Assembly (NCBI GenBank): GCA_964247295.1
Contig: CAXTTV010000147.1
Coordinates: 1 to 12,164, forward strand
Reading direction: 5' to 3'
DNA: 12,164 nucleotides
Source: CAXTTV01 sp964247295
Lineage (GTDB): Bacteria; Chloroflexota; Ktedonobacteria; Ktedonobacterales; Ktedonobacteraceae
Positions 1 to 6,847 of this stretch are shown here, piece after piece. Under the pieces are notes generated by a model that was not told the origin of the DNA, did not search any database, and saw only the letters and a list, made by a program, of their open reading frames with translations. The position numbers and the translations under genes were made by a program. The first letter of the stretch is position 1. Every line of letters begins with the position of its first letter.

Positions 1-72
1 GTAATGCGTCGTTGGCTTCTTCAGATGTGTAAAAGATATAGGTCCATTACTTGAGTTATATTAATTCTTACT
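1..72. other. Leader-distal flank of the left CRISPR array, no gene seen
   Basis: I see no gene, RNA or clear repeat in these bases. Given a repeat-plus-spacer period of about 75 bases, another repeat would fall at about 1-35. Nothing there resembles the repeat, so the left array appears to end at position 73. The stretch is too short to say what lies beyond. Confidence 0.5.
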
Positions 73-258
73 GTTCCAATCGCTCTTTCGCGCCAACTGC
101 TCTCTCAACGTAAATCAGAGCTCTGATGGCTTTATAGACACGCTTAAGTTCCAATCGCTCTTTCGCGCCAACTGCTCTCTCAACTGAGATAGGATGTCAG
201 ATTCAGATCTATCCCCTGTCGGTTCCAATCGCTCTTTCGCGCCAACTGCTCTCTCAAC
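73..258 (-). CRISPR. Left CRISPR array, 3 repeats and 2 spacers, read leftward
   Basis: Three identical 37-base repeats lie at 73-109, 148-184 and 222-258. They are separated by a 38-base spacer (110-147) and a 37-base spacer (185-221). On the plus strand the repeat starts GTTCCAATCGCTC and ends GCTCTCTCAAC. The leader is to the right (259-434), so transcription runs on the minus strand and the repeat reads GTTGAGAGAGC...GAGCGATTGGAAC. Cas6 cleavage at the usual place would leave an 8-base 5' handle, ATTGGAAC. The spacer next to the leader (185-221) is the newest. The older spacer (110-147) contains a perfect 14-bp palindrome. The array is very short, and all three repeats are undegenerated, including the terminal one. 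Spacer targets cannot be judged from the window. Confidence 0.97.
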
Positions 259-330
259 CCCTCGCGTTTTGGGGCGGCTTACGAAGCCCTTTCAGGGCCC
301 CTTTTGCGAGAGGCTCTCTTTTGTAAAAAC

Positions 331-359
331 ATTTTAGCATAGTTTCTGGCTTTTTCCTA
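331..359 (-). promoter_or_regulatory. Candidate promoter of the left CRISPR array
   Basis: On the minus strand a -10-like TAAAAT (336 to 331) lies 17 bases downstream of TAGGAA (359 to 354). The right leader has TAGGAA, 17 bases, then TAAGAT at the matching place, so both boxes and the spacing are kept. TAGGAA is a poor match to a sigma-70 -35 element, so the assignment rests mostly on the conservation. Transcription would begin roughly 60-70 bases before the first repeat. Confidence 0.35.
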
Positions 360-374
360 CTACTTTCTCCCTTT

Positions 375-416
375 TTGAGCTCAATTCTCTTTGCGAGGGG
401 CTGAGCTCAGGCCCTC
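375..416. repeat. Paired TGAGCTCA palindromes in the left leader
   Basis: TTGAGCTCAA (375-384) and CTGAGCTCAG (401-410) are perfect 10-bp palindromes with centres 26 bp apart. The second sits inside a longer dyad (395-416, arms GAGGG and CCCTC, one mismatched pair). The same two boxes, with the same spacing, occur in the right leader. They lie just upstream of the candidate -35 box, a usual place for a regulator to bind. The binding protein is unknown; the WYL protein of this locus or an architectural protein are possible. Confidence 0.45.
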
Positions 417-446
417 CACACCTGAGCCTCTCGCAAAATTCCTTTT

Positions 447-764
447 TTAGATGAGATAAAAGGTGTCCTCTACTGGCTTCTCTATACCAACGGTTTCGAT
501 TTTGTCTGTACAGGTTTCGCAGATGGTGTAAATGCGAATCTTGTCTTCTCCTCTGTCTAGATGCTCATTTAATCTGGCTCGCAGTTGGAGCAACTCTTTT
601 CGATTTAAGAAGCATTCAAACAGAGAGTACTCCGTCCATTTCCCAAATCCTTTGAGGATTTTGTGGACATGATTTCTCCTTTTGTCGTTAGAGATATCAT
701 ACGCGACAACATAGAGGGTGCTCTGGTGGGTGCGCTTGCCGGTCTGCATGGGCTTTTTGTCCAT
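447..764 (-). CDS. cas2: CRISPR-associated endonuclease Cas2
   Basis: Cas2 (105 aa) dimerises and bridges two Cas1 dimers to form the integrase that inserts new spacers into the array. The protein has the ferredoxin-like fold pattern of the family: a first strand ending in VAYDIS with the conserved Asp at residue 23, a basic helix after it (NDKRRNHVHKILKGFG), a middle strand YSLFECFL, and a C-terminal strand region with IRIYTICETC. Its length is normal for the family. A short N-terminal extension of about 15 residues precedes the first strand. The start ATG shares one base with the cas1 stop (TAATG), so translation is probably coupled. The stop lies only 12 bases from the conserved left leader block. 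Confidence 0.96.
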   Translation of the reverse strand: MDKKPMQTGKRTHQSTLYVVAYDISNDKRRNHVHKILKGFGKWTEYSLFECFLNRKELLQLRARLNEHLDRGEDKIRIYTICETCTDKIETVGIEKPVEDTFYLI

Positions 765-1882
765 TATCTTACGCTAAAAGGTGGGTATGTTTCGATTTCG
801 CCGGTCAGGTACTTTCCGAGCAAACGCGCCTGAAGCTCTATGCACCTCCGATAACTGACTTTGTAGTCGAAAATCGGATGCTTGATGGTCTCTTGCATCC
901 GTTCCTCAAACCTTTGAAGGAAGAGCTTTTTGCTGATGTCGTTCATGGTACAGGCATTGAGCTCGGTGGTGAAGTGCTTGCCCTCTAGTTGATGGTTGTT
1001 GAGTAGGTGTAAGACAACGGAATCGACGATGATTGGGCGAAATTCTTCCATCAGATCTAATGCTAGCGCTGGCTTTCCATGCCTGGAGGCGTGTAGATAC
1101 CCGATGTATGGATCAAGGCCAACGGAGGCGACGGCGCTGGCTACTTGCGAGGTGAGGATTGCATATCCATAACTTAACATGGCGTTGACGGGATCTGTGG
1201 GCGGCCTTCTCGTCCGCTTGACGAATCCATGCGACCAATGACATTTGATGAGCCTCTCGAAAACCTGGAAATAGGCGGCGCTGCCTGCTCCCTCACATCC
1301 GAGCAACGTTCCGAGTCCGTTCATGCGCCCAAGCTCTCTCTCTTCCACGTCCATTTCCATCTGCGGCTCTATCTCGCTGATTTCCTGCATGATATCTGTC
1401 GGCTCAGTCTCCTCTGCCGCCTGAAAACTCTTTTTGAGGCGCTCAATGTGCATTTCCAGGACGGGATCAGGATGTGCTCTGTGATAGCGCATCAAGATTG
1501 TTCGCATATTTCGGAGTTTTCCGGTGACACACTGCCGGGCGATCTTATGCCGCTTGCCCAGATTGTGATGGGCTTGATGTTGGGCGATCCGCAATAAACT
1601 ATTTTTTGTATGGACTGGGAACGTTGTTCCAAGATATCTCCCGTGCCGCGTCAGATAGGTGATTGGGATGTGTTCCTTGAGAAGACTGCTGATCGCCGGA
1701 GTGGAGATGGTTGCGTCTCCTATCACCATCACTTCTTCAACTTTTATGAGAGGAACCGTTAATTTTCGCTCGCGCTTCCCTCTGGCATTGGGGCCATCCA
1801 ACTCCTCTGGAATGCGTACAATCAGACACTCGCCCTCCCGTGTGATCCATCCCCGCTCTTCAGTCAGATACAGAACTGCCAT
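764..1882 (-). CDS. cas1: CRISPR-associated integrase Cas1
   Basis: Cas1 (372 aa) catalyses the transesterifications that join a new spacer to the leader-repeat junction. The N-terminal beta domain is followed by the all-helical catalytic domain. The metal-binding residues are visible: E197 in GCEGAGSAAYF, H264 in GYLHASRHGKP, and D276 with E279/E280 in ALDLMEEFRP. The protein is somewhat longer than the usual 320-340 aa. An acidic stretch at about residues 153-184, rich in Glu and Asp, between the two halves accounts for part of this. The start is supported by a strong GGAAGGAGAGGAAGAG just before the ATG. The gene overlaps the end of cas4 by 23 bases and its stop overlaps the start of cas2, giving a tight adaptation operon. 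Confidence 0.97.
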   Translation of the reverse strand: MAVLYLTEERGWITREGECLIVRIPEELDGPNARGKRERKLTVPLIKVEEVMVIGDATISTPAISSLLKEHIPITYLTRHGRYLGTTFPVHTKNSLLRIAQHQAHHNLGKRHKIARQCVTGKLRNMRTILMRYHRAHPDPVLEMHIERLKKSFQAAEETEPTDIMQEISEIEPQMEMDVEERELGRMNGLGTLLGCEGAGSAAYFQVFERLIKCHWSHGFVKRTRRPPTDPVNAMLSYGYAILTSQVASAVASVGLDPYIGYLHASRHGKPALALDLMEEFRPIIVDSVVLHLLNNHQLEGKHFTTELNACTMNDISKKLFLQRFEERMQETIKHPIFDYKVSYRRCIELQARLLGKYLTGEIETYPPFSVR

Positions 1883-2513
1883 GCTCTTCCTCTCCTTCCA
1901 TCAATCCCATGTGCATTACTTCTCGTGGTAAACAGATTGGCTCTAACGAGCAATCCCGACACTTACGCCAGTTAGAAATGGGCTCTGGCGGACTCTGCAT
2001 TTGCGCGGTCTGACGCGCTCCGCTCAGAAGCTCCAATGTCTGCCTCCTTAAATCGGCATCTATAGCGATCTCCTCGCGACGCTCCGAACCCGCATAAAAC
2101 ACACAGCCATGCGTGATACTCTCCTCTGGAATCTCAAGCACTTCCTCAAGGGCAAGCGCCTGCGCACAGATCTGCGTATGATCAGACAACCATTTTCCCA
2201 TCTTGCCTTTTTTATACTCCACAGGAGAGACCTTATGATCTCTCGCCAGTTCCGCCAGACTCTCTCCGCTCTCTCCTACAACCTCGACCAGATCACAATA
2301 TCCCAGTAAACCGGTCTTAGGAGCGCAAAGATATAGGTGTCGAAGCTGCGTCTTTTCGCCTCGCGTACCATACCCTGGCCGATCCACACGCTCATGGAGC
2401 TGCTGACCTTCTAAAACATGCTCATTCACAACCATCTCGCCCAACACAAACTCATAATAAAAACGCCGCCGACAATAAGCATAGGCATTTAGATACGATA
2501 AAGGAATCATCAT
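1860..2513 (-). CDS. cas4: CRISPR-associated exonuclease Cas4
   Basis: Cas4 (217 aa) is a RecB-like nuclease with an iron-sulphur cluster. In type I systems it trims prespacers and enforces PAM selection and orientation during acquisition. The four cluster cysteines are C14 (AYCRRRFYYE) and C185, C188 and C194 (CRDCSLEPIC). The nuclease residues are H40, D74 (GYCDLVE), E99-Y100-K101 (PVEYKKGK) and Q118 in the QICAQALALEE helix. Length is usual for the family, and all key residues seem intact. The start is ATGATG; the second ATG is also possible, and the purine-rich stretch upstream is rather far away, so initiation may be weak. It is first in the cas4-cas1-cas2 operon and diverges from the WYL regulator across 137 bases. 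Confidence 0.95.
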   Translation of the reverse strand: MMIPLSYLNAYAYCRRRFYYEFVLGEMVVNEHVLEGQQLHERVDRPGYGTRGEKTQLRHLYLCAPKTGLLGYCDLVEVVGESGESLAELARDHKVSPVEYKKGKMGKWLSDHTQICAQALALEEVLEIPEESITHGCVFYAGSERREEIAIDADLRRQTLELLSGARQTAQMQSPPEPISNWRKCRDCSLEPICLPREVMHMGLMEGEEEHGSSVSD

Positions 2514-2575
2514 AGAATCTCGCGATCGCCTCTCTTTTCCTTGTTATTCCTAATGAAATTTTTATGCGCTTTTCC

Positions 2576-2604
2576 TTGACATCTCGTTTGATTATCCCTA
2601 CTAT
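2576..2604 (+). promoter_or_regulatory. Promoter of the WYL regulator
   Basis: TTGACA (2576-2581) is a perfect -35 box. A 17-base spacer leads to TACTAT (2599-2604) as -10. TATAAT at 2602-2607 is a better -10 sequence, but the spacing would be 20 bases. The gene starts about 45 bases downstream. No convincing promoter for the divergent cas4 operon was found in the same 137-base gap, although it must start somewhere near here. Confidence 0.55.
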
Positions 2605-2650
2605 AATCAGGTCCGCTTTACTGTTCGGATTAGGACATAAAGGAGATACT

Positions 2651-3640
2651 ATGCGCCGTGATTCCACGACTGAGCGTGCCTTTCGACGCCGCATCAAAAT
2701 TCTCACGCTACTCCACCAGGAAGCCTTGCCCTATAAAGATATCCTTTTAGCTTTGGAGAAGGAAGAGCATCTAGAAAAAAGTTCTGATGAGAATTCTGAG
2801 ATGCTTTCAAAAAAGCAATTTTTCCAGTTCCATAAGGATCTTCAAGCCCTACGCCACATTTTTGATATAAAATGCGATAGAAAAAAGGATCTCTATTATC
2901 TCACTACATCTCCTTTTGGCCTTTCACTCGACAAAGAGCAACTAGCTACATTATCTCTACTTCTTCACACATTTGAAAATAAAACTCTACCAGAAGCCCA
3001 GGACATCTACAACTTATGCCTCTTTCTGATTCAGAAACTCTCGCCAGAACAGCAAAAAACAGCAACGGGACAACGCCACTCTTTAACCATTGAGATCAAA
3101 GAAAAAACTGACTTTAGTAAGATCGATCCCACTAATCGTGCTGCGATCAAGAGAGCAATTCGGAATCGCCAGCAATTAGAGTTCATTTATGCCTCTAAAA
3201 CAGGAAAAGAAAGGCACCATGTAATTGAGCCTCAAGACTCAAAATTCGAGAATGAACATTTATATCTCCATGGATGGAGTATCGAGACCGGTTCAGACCT
3301 TCACTTTCGTGTAGATTATATTCTTCCTGAGACTGCTAAAATGCTTCCCACAACAAATCAGAAAGCGACACCTCGTCCCCCGCTTCATACTTTGCGCTAT
3401 CACCTTACTCCCACTCTTGCACGAAACGGTGTCAGCCCTCACTTTGAGAATCAACAGGTAGAGATGCATAAAGATGGATCTGCTACTGTAACAGCTCAGA
3501 CCCGTGATCTCTTCAAGGCTCAACAGATTTTTATGCGCTACGCTGAACACTGTATTGTTGAGGAGCCGCCCGCGTTGGTTGAAAAAATGCAAATTGCGGC
3601 GACTCACTTTGCTCAGGTTTATCTTAACAAATGGATATAA
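2651..3640 (+). CDS. WYL-domain transcriptional regulator of the CRISPR locus
   Basis: This 329-aa protein probably controls transcription of the cas genes. Residues 1-85 look like a winged-helix DNA-binding region (RRRIKILTLLHQEALPYKDILLAL, then QFHKDLQALRHIF). Residues about 180-240 match the WYL domain: RQQLEFIYASKTGKERH, then EPQDSKFENEHLYLHGW, then LHFRVDYI. The C-terminal 60 residues resemble the WCX extension (TRDLFKAQQIFMRYAEHC). The start at 2651 is chosen for its AAAGGAG at the right distance; an in-frame ATG at 2564 lies upstream of the promoter. WYL proteins accompany type I-D loci, and the Synechocystis one (Sll7009) is reported to repress its I-D locus. The gene is AT-rich (about 40% GC in sampled lines) compared with its neighbours. 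The stop codon lies inside a 28-bp palindrome that may be its operator. Confidence 0.85.
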   Translation: MRRDSTTERAFRRRIKILTLLHQEALPYKDILLALEKEEHLEKSSDENSEMLSKKQFFQFHKDLQALRHIFDIKCDRKKDLYYLTTSPFGLSLDKEQLATLSLLLHTFENKTLPEAQDIYNLCLFLIQKLSPEQQKTATGQRHSLTIEIKEKTDFSKIDPTNRAAIKRAIRNRQQLEFIYASKTGKERHHVIEPQDSKFENEHLYLHGWSIETGSDLHFRVDYILPETAKMLPTTNQKATPRPPLHTLRYHLTPTLARNGVSPHFENQQVEMHKDGSATVTAQTRDLFKAQQIFMRYAEHCIVEEPPALVEKMQIAATHFAQVYLNKWI

Positions 3641-3660
3641 GCTCAATTGAGCTTATATCC
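3633..3660. promoter_or_regulatory. Perfect 28-bp palindrome between the regulator and cas10d
   Basis: The 28 bases are exactly self-complementary, with the core AAGCTCAATTGAGCTT. The palindrome covers the stop codon of the WYL gene and precedes the chosen cas10d start by 57 bases. TATACT (3667-3672), a good -10 box, lies just downstream, so a protein bound here would sit at or near the promoter's -35 region. No T-run follows, which argues against a simple intrinsic terminator, though as RNA it would form a 12-bp hairpin with an AATT loop. The sequence AGCTCAATT is shared with the left leader (378-386). The most likely role is operator for the WYL dimer; this is inference. Confidence 0.6.
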
Positions 3661-3717
3661 CTCCGGTATACTGCGAATGCAAACGTTTCTATACTAACCA
3701 AAAGGATGCACCGTCAT

Positions 3718-6372
3718 ATGCTAGAGATGTTACTTAATGAGTTTGGAGATGGTCTGCAAGCAGAGAATGATCTGTTTCAGGCATACTTCAAAACAGTTTT
3801 GAATGGGCCGATGGCTGACTACCGCTTGATTCGCCAGAGCGGCGGTAAAGGGGGCCAGAGCTACTTTGCCCACGTTTTGGATGGTGTCTCGACGATCCAT
3901 ACGCTTCGCACCTCTGGTGTTCTCACATTGGATGATTTAGAGGAGAAACTTGTTTTCGCGGCCTATACTATTCACGATATCAATAAGCTCCCCTGGTATA
4001 GTGGCGGTCGCGACAGCAAAAAAAGCTATGTGGATGTCGCGACCCGCGAGAATATTCAGGCTGAACTCAAACGCTTACGTTTCAAGCGCTTTTTTGAGGA
4101 GTATGAGGACTATCTTGAGGATATCCGCCTGCTGATGCTGTTCCATCAGTATCAGGGGGCTCCGCTTGAGGATCTGAATCTCAATCACCATAACTACAAA
4201 CTGCGCTATCGGCGACTGGAGGATCTGGGGACAATTCTGCTATATTCCGTTGATAATCTGGACCTTTCACACGATCTTTCAGTGAATAATCACCTCCAGA
4301 TTTTCCTCGAAAAAATCAATTCTCTTTCTGGCCGCCGCTGGCGCTGGATCATCCACCGGCTGGGTGAGAATCGAGGGGTGTTTACCAATATTGCCCATAA
4401 TACGGTAGTCACTTATCTGAAGAAGCGGCACCAGCAAGACGGCAAGACGGTTCTGGTCGATCTTCTCTATTATCCCGATGGGGTGGCGTATCTCCTTCCG
4501 CAAAATGAGCGGTGGGACTGGACCGACGAGGATGCTCTTAACGTTTCGCAGGCCCTGGCTCAAGCTCTGGTGGAAAAACAGAATCTGAACCTGAACCAGT
4601 TTATTAACGCGACTCAGCTTGGCATTCGGGTTTCACGAGCCGCTATTGAGGGCGGGGCCAGCCATCGCGATCTGCTCTATGCGATCCGCTCACGCGTGGA
4701 TCGCAAAAAATATACGCAGATCTGGCTGGATACCTATAATCAGAAGCTGACGAGCGATCTCACGACCGCCGCTGCCCTTCCCGATGAGACGATCTCGACT
4801 CCAGCGAAAGCCTTGCTTGCCATATCCCCAATCATGCCTTTGAATCAGGAGTTGCTTCAGCGAGGCGAGCTGATTATGGCGTATCGCAATCTGCTTCATG
4901 AGCATCTAGGGCATCTGCTCACGCGGCGGTCTGAACAAAATGCCTGGACATACCTTTATCGCTTACTAGGTCTCCCACCTGAAAAAGATGTCCTCTACGA
5001 ACAGGTTGATCATTACCGACGGCACTACTTTGTCTCTCTGGATTGTTCGCTCTCACTCGATCAATTATTCGAGCTCTGCCTCTCCGATATCGCAACGCTG
5101 GTAGGTGAGCACAAGCCAGTTGAGATTGACAGCCGCGATTTCTATGAGTACCTTGCGACCCATTTGGAGTTCCAGGGCAACCAGATACCCCGCGATTTCA
5201 AGGCAAATCTCCAACGCTATCAGAAGGATCTCAACAAGCAGTGCTGTATGTGCAGCTCCACCTCTCCCAGTGTAAAATTGATGGATGCCGATGTTCCAGA
5301 GCATCTTGGTGTCCAGGTGTTCAGCAACCGGATGAATGGCGGCGGCGGCGAGCCCAAACGGAATGTCTGCCCGATCTGCCGCGTCCAATTAATTTTGGAA
5401 CGGCTCACTCGGATGTCCTTTAAGAAGAATAGCAGCGACTACACCAACTTTTACCTGCATCTCTATCCGTATTCCTTTTTTCCGAAACTCTACCTGAACG
5501 CGCTCTATACTACCCTGAAGGAGATGGTCGGGACCGAGCATTCGTGCTTTATCCTTAAGCGTGATCGTTACTACCGAGATTGGAATGCCCGTCTGGATGC
5601 TCAACTTCAGGTGAAAATGGATCGGCAGATCGCGACGGTCAGTGAACAGGTATCATCCGAGCGCGCCGAGCAACCTACCGTTGTCAATGGGATTAGCGTT
5701 CCCCCCTTTAGCGAGGCCGTCAGCAATACCCCGACACTTCCGCTGAATGCGCCTGGCGAAAACTATACCAACCAGTTTCTGTTTGGACTGACCCATGCCC
5801 TGATGATCGCCGATTTCTTTGGGTGTCGGGTCTCCCTTTCACGTACGCCTTTCCCATTGCTCAGCAATGACTATATGACAGATCATCAGCTCGCCTTTTT
5901 TGTGGATAGCGTACCGCTCAATACCCGCTGGCTGCTCCCGGTCAATGAGTACCGCAGCCTGGAAACCTACCGAAAAAAAGAGAAGGGAGGTGGGGCCGAA
6001 TTTCAGGCTCATGCCACCTCCTGGGCTCAGGAACCCCTTGATAAGGAAGGTCGGGCGGCGTTCGAGAACATTTTCCGACGCCTCTCTATCCTCTATCAGA
6101 TTGCCCAGCAACTCCAACTGAGCCCAGAAGATAGCGAGTCATTTCTTGTCGAAGCGGCAATGGCCCTGTCGGATGAGCCATTCTCCATCTATCGTGTTGT
6201 GGACCTGACAATTGAAAAGCAGATCCGCGCGCCGCGGGCCGCTGAGAGCAAAGTTCCGACACGTTCCGGCAAAGCCCAAACTACAAGCACACCCAAAGCC
6301 TCTCCTGAGATGAGAGCAACCATTTTCAGCCAACGCGTCGCCCCCTTATTGGAGCAAATTGTAAAGGAGTAA
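3718..6372 (+). CDS. cas10d: Type I-D large subunit with HD nuclease, Cas10d (Csc3)
   Basis: Cas10d is the large subunit of the I-D Cascade and carries the HD nuclease that cuts the target. Residues are counted from the ATG at 3718 (884 aa). The HD domain fills about 1-230: H52 (YFAHVLDG), H86-D87 (YTIHDINKLP), H143 (MLFHQY), and D179 with H185-D186 (YSVDNLDLSHD). A zinc ribbon follows, with CCMC at 509-512 and CPIC at 551-554 around a Gly-rich loop. I see no GGDD cyclase motif. The open frame extends back to 3631, but that would overlap the regulator and translate the palindrome. AAAAGGA at 3700-3706 favours 3718; ATG 3706 is also possible. The C-terminus is a Ser/Thr/Pro/Lys-rich tail ending LLEQIVKE. 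The small-subunit helices that normally finish this protein are absent here and appear in the next gene. Confidence 0.93.
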   Translation: MLEMLLNEFGDGLQAENDLFQAYFKTVLNGPMADYRLIRQSGGKGGQSYFAHVLDGVSTIHTLRTSGVLTLDDLEEKLVFAAYTIHDINKLPWYSGGRDSKKSYVDVATRENIQAELKRLRFKRFFEEYEDYLEDIRLLMLFHQYQGAPLEDLNLNHHNYKLRYRRLEDLGTILLYSVDNLDLSHDLSVNNHLQIFLEKINSLSGRRWRWIIHRLGENRGVFTNIAHNTVVTYLKKRHQQDGKTVLVDLLYYPDGVAYLLPQNERWDWTDEDALNVSQALAQALVEKQNLNLNQFINATQLGIRVSRAAIEGGASHRDLLYAIRSRVDRKKYTQIWLDTYNQKLTSDLTTAAALPDETISTPAKALLAISPIMPLNQELLQRGELIMAYRNLLHEHLGHLLTRRSEQNAWTYLYRLLGLPPEKDVLYEQVDHYRRHYFVSLDCSLSLDQLFELCLSDIATLVGEHKPVEIDSRDFYEYLATHLEFQGNQIPRDFKANLQRYQKDLNKQCCMCSSTSPSVKLMDADVPEHLGVQVFSNRMNGGGGEPKRNVCPICRVQLILERLTRMSFKKNSSDYTNFYLHLYPYSFFPKLYLNALYTTLKEMVGTEHSCFILKRDRYYRDWNARLDAQLQVKMDRQIATVSEQVSSERAEQPTVVNGISVPPFSEAVSNTPTLPLNAPGENYTNQFLFGLTHALMIADFFGCRVSLSRTPFPLLSNDYMTDHQLAFFVDSVPLNTRWLLPVNEYRSLETYRKKEKGGGAEFQAHATSWAQEPLDKEGRAAFENIFRRLSILYQIAQQLQLSPEDSESFLVEAAMALSDEPFSIYRVVDLTIEKQIRAPRAAESKVPTRSGKAQTTSTPKASPEMRATIFSQRVAPLLEQIVKE
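6364..6369 (+). promoter_or_regulatory. Ribosome binding site of the cas11d-like gene
   Basis: AAGGAG forms the last two codons (Lys-Glu) of cas10d, directly before its TAA, and stands 7 bases from the ATG at 6377. It sets the start of the small gene and makes a reading error between the two frames unlikely, because both stop and restart signals are in place. Confidence 0.75.
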
Positions 6373-6376
6373 AAAT

Positions 6377-6817
6377 ATGACAGCTCTAAAAGATATGGCA
6401 ACATTCGCGGCAAAAAATCATTTAAAAGGGAAGTCATTTAAAAGAAATTCTATCTTAAAACCATTTGATATTATCATGGATAGCCTGGAAAGTGAGCCAA
6501 AACCAGAGTTCCGCGAGATGGTACGGGATGCCTCAGAAGATGAGATCTTCAATCATATTGACAGGGTCGCCAGCCCGAATTACAAACCGGGACAGGGAAA
6601 GCGGGATCAGATTGAGGCGTATATCAAACTGTTTTTTGAGGGTCTTCTTGTCGAAATGTACGAGAACGATGTGAACCGTTTATTACGCCATAAAAAACTG
6701 CTCCGGGGCGCTTACCTCATCTCTTACCGAAAAGCATTGGCACCAGACGAGAAGGTTCAGGCCGATACTGAGCAAGATAAAGACGCTCAGCAGCAAAATT
6801 CGGACAATGAAGAATAA
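6377..6817 (+). CDS. cas11d: Separately encoded small subunit, Cas11d-like
   Basis: This 146-aa helical protein is probably the Cascade small subunit, which lines the belly of the complex and contacts the target strands. Residues about 80-125 (AYIKLFFEGLLVEMYEND, then a charged loop, KKLLRGAYLISYRKAL) resemble, as I remember it, the C-terminal domain of canonical Cas10d (Phe-rich helix, basic loop, AY-type helix). In studied I-D systems this domain is part of Cas10d and is also made alone from an internal start. Here it has its own AAGGAG and ATG, four bases after the cas10d stop. The last 25 residues are acidic and disordered-looking. The first 100 bases are very AT-rich, which may favour strong initiation. 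The assignment is from pattern and position, not from a search; a different accessory protein is possible. Confidence 0.65.
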   Translation: MTALKDMATFAAKNHLKGKSFKRNSILKPFDIIMDSLESEPKPEFREMVRDASEDEIFNHIDRVASPNYKPGQGKRDQIEAYIKLFFEGLLVEMYENDVNRLLRHKKLLRGAYLISYRKALAPDEKVQADTEQDKDAQQQNSDNEE

Positions 6818-6847
6818 CACTCATACGATAAAGGAAAGGAAACACAG

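Larger units (their letters stand above)
259..434 (-). promoter_or_regulatory. Leader of the left CRISPR array
   Basis: This 176-base segment fills the gap between the end of cas2 and the first repeat. It matches the leader of the right array in inverted orientation (about 84% identity by hand alignment, one single-base indel). The last 22 bases before the repeat are identical in the two leaders, as expected for the site Cas1-Cas2 recognises when inserting spacers. It holds two TGAGCTCA palindromes (centres 379.5 and 405.5) and a candidate promoter. An 11-bp inverted pair, GCGAGAGGCTC at 306-316 and its complement at 424-434, brackets much of it. That it is a leader is inferred from position and from its conserved copy; the dyads have no proven role. 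Confidence 0.85.

Noticed and set aside
1229..1597. Plus-strand open frame opposite cas1
   Set aside because: Antisense to the catalytic half of Cas1, with no start signal or family features.
2522..2529. GCGATCGC, the HIP1 palindrome typical of cyanobacteria
   Set aside because: I found it only once in 12 kb; cyanobacterial genomes that use HIP1 carry it far more often.
3633..3660. Intrinsic terminator for the regulator gene
   Set aside because: A hairpin could form, but CCTCCGG follows in place of a T-run. An operator is more likely.
3631..3717. Upstream start of cas10d at ATG 3631
   Set aside because: It would overlap the regulator's end and translate the 28-bp palindrome, with no ribosome binding site. 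AAAAGGA at 3700 favours 3718.
3718..6372. Type III (Csm or Cmr) effector because of the Cas10-like subunit
   Set aside because: No GGDD cyclase motif is seen, and the neighbours are Csc2, Csc1 and a Cas3 helicase, which define type I-D.
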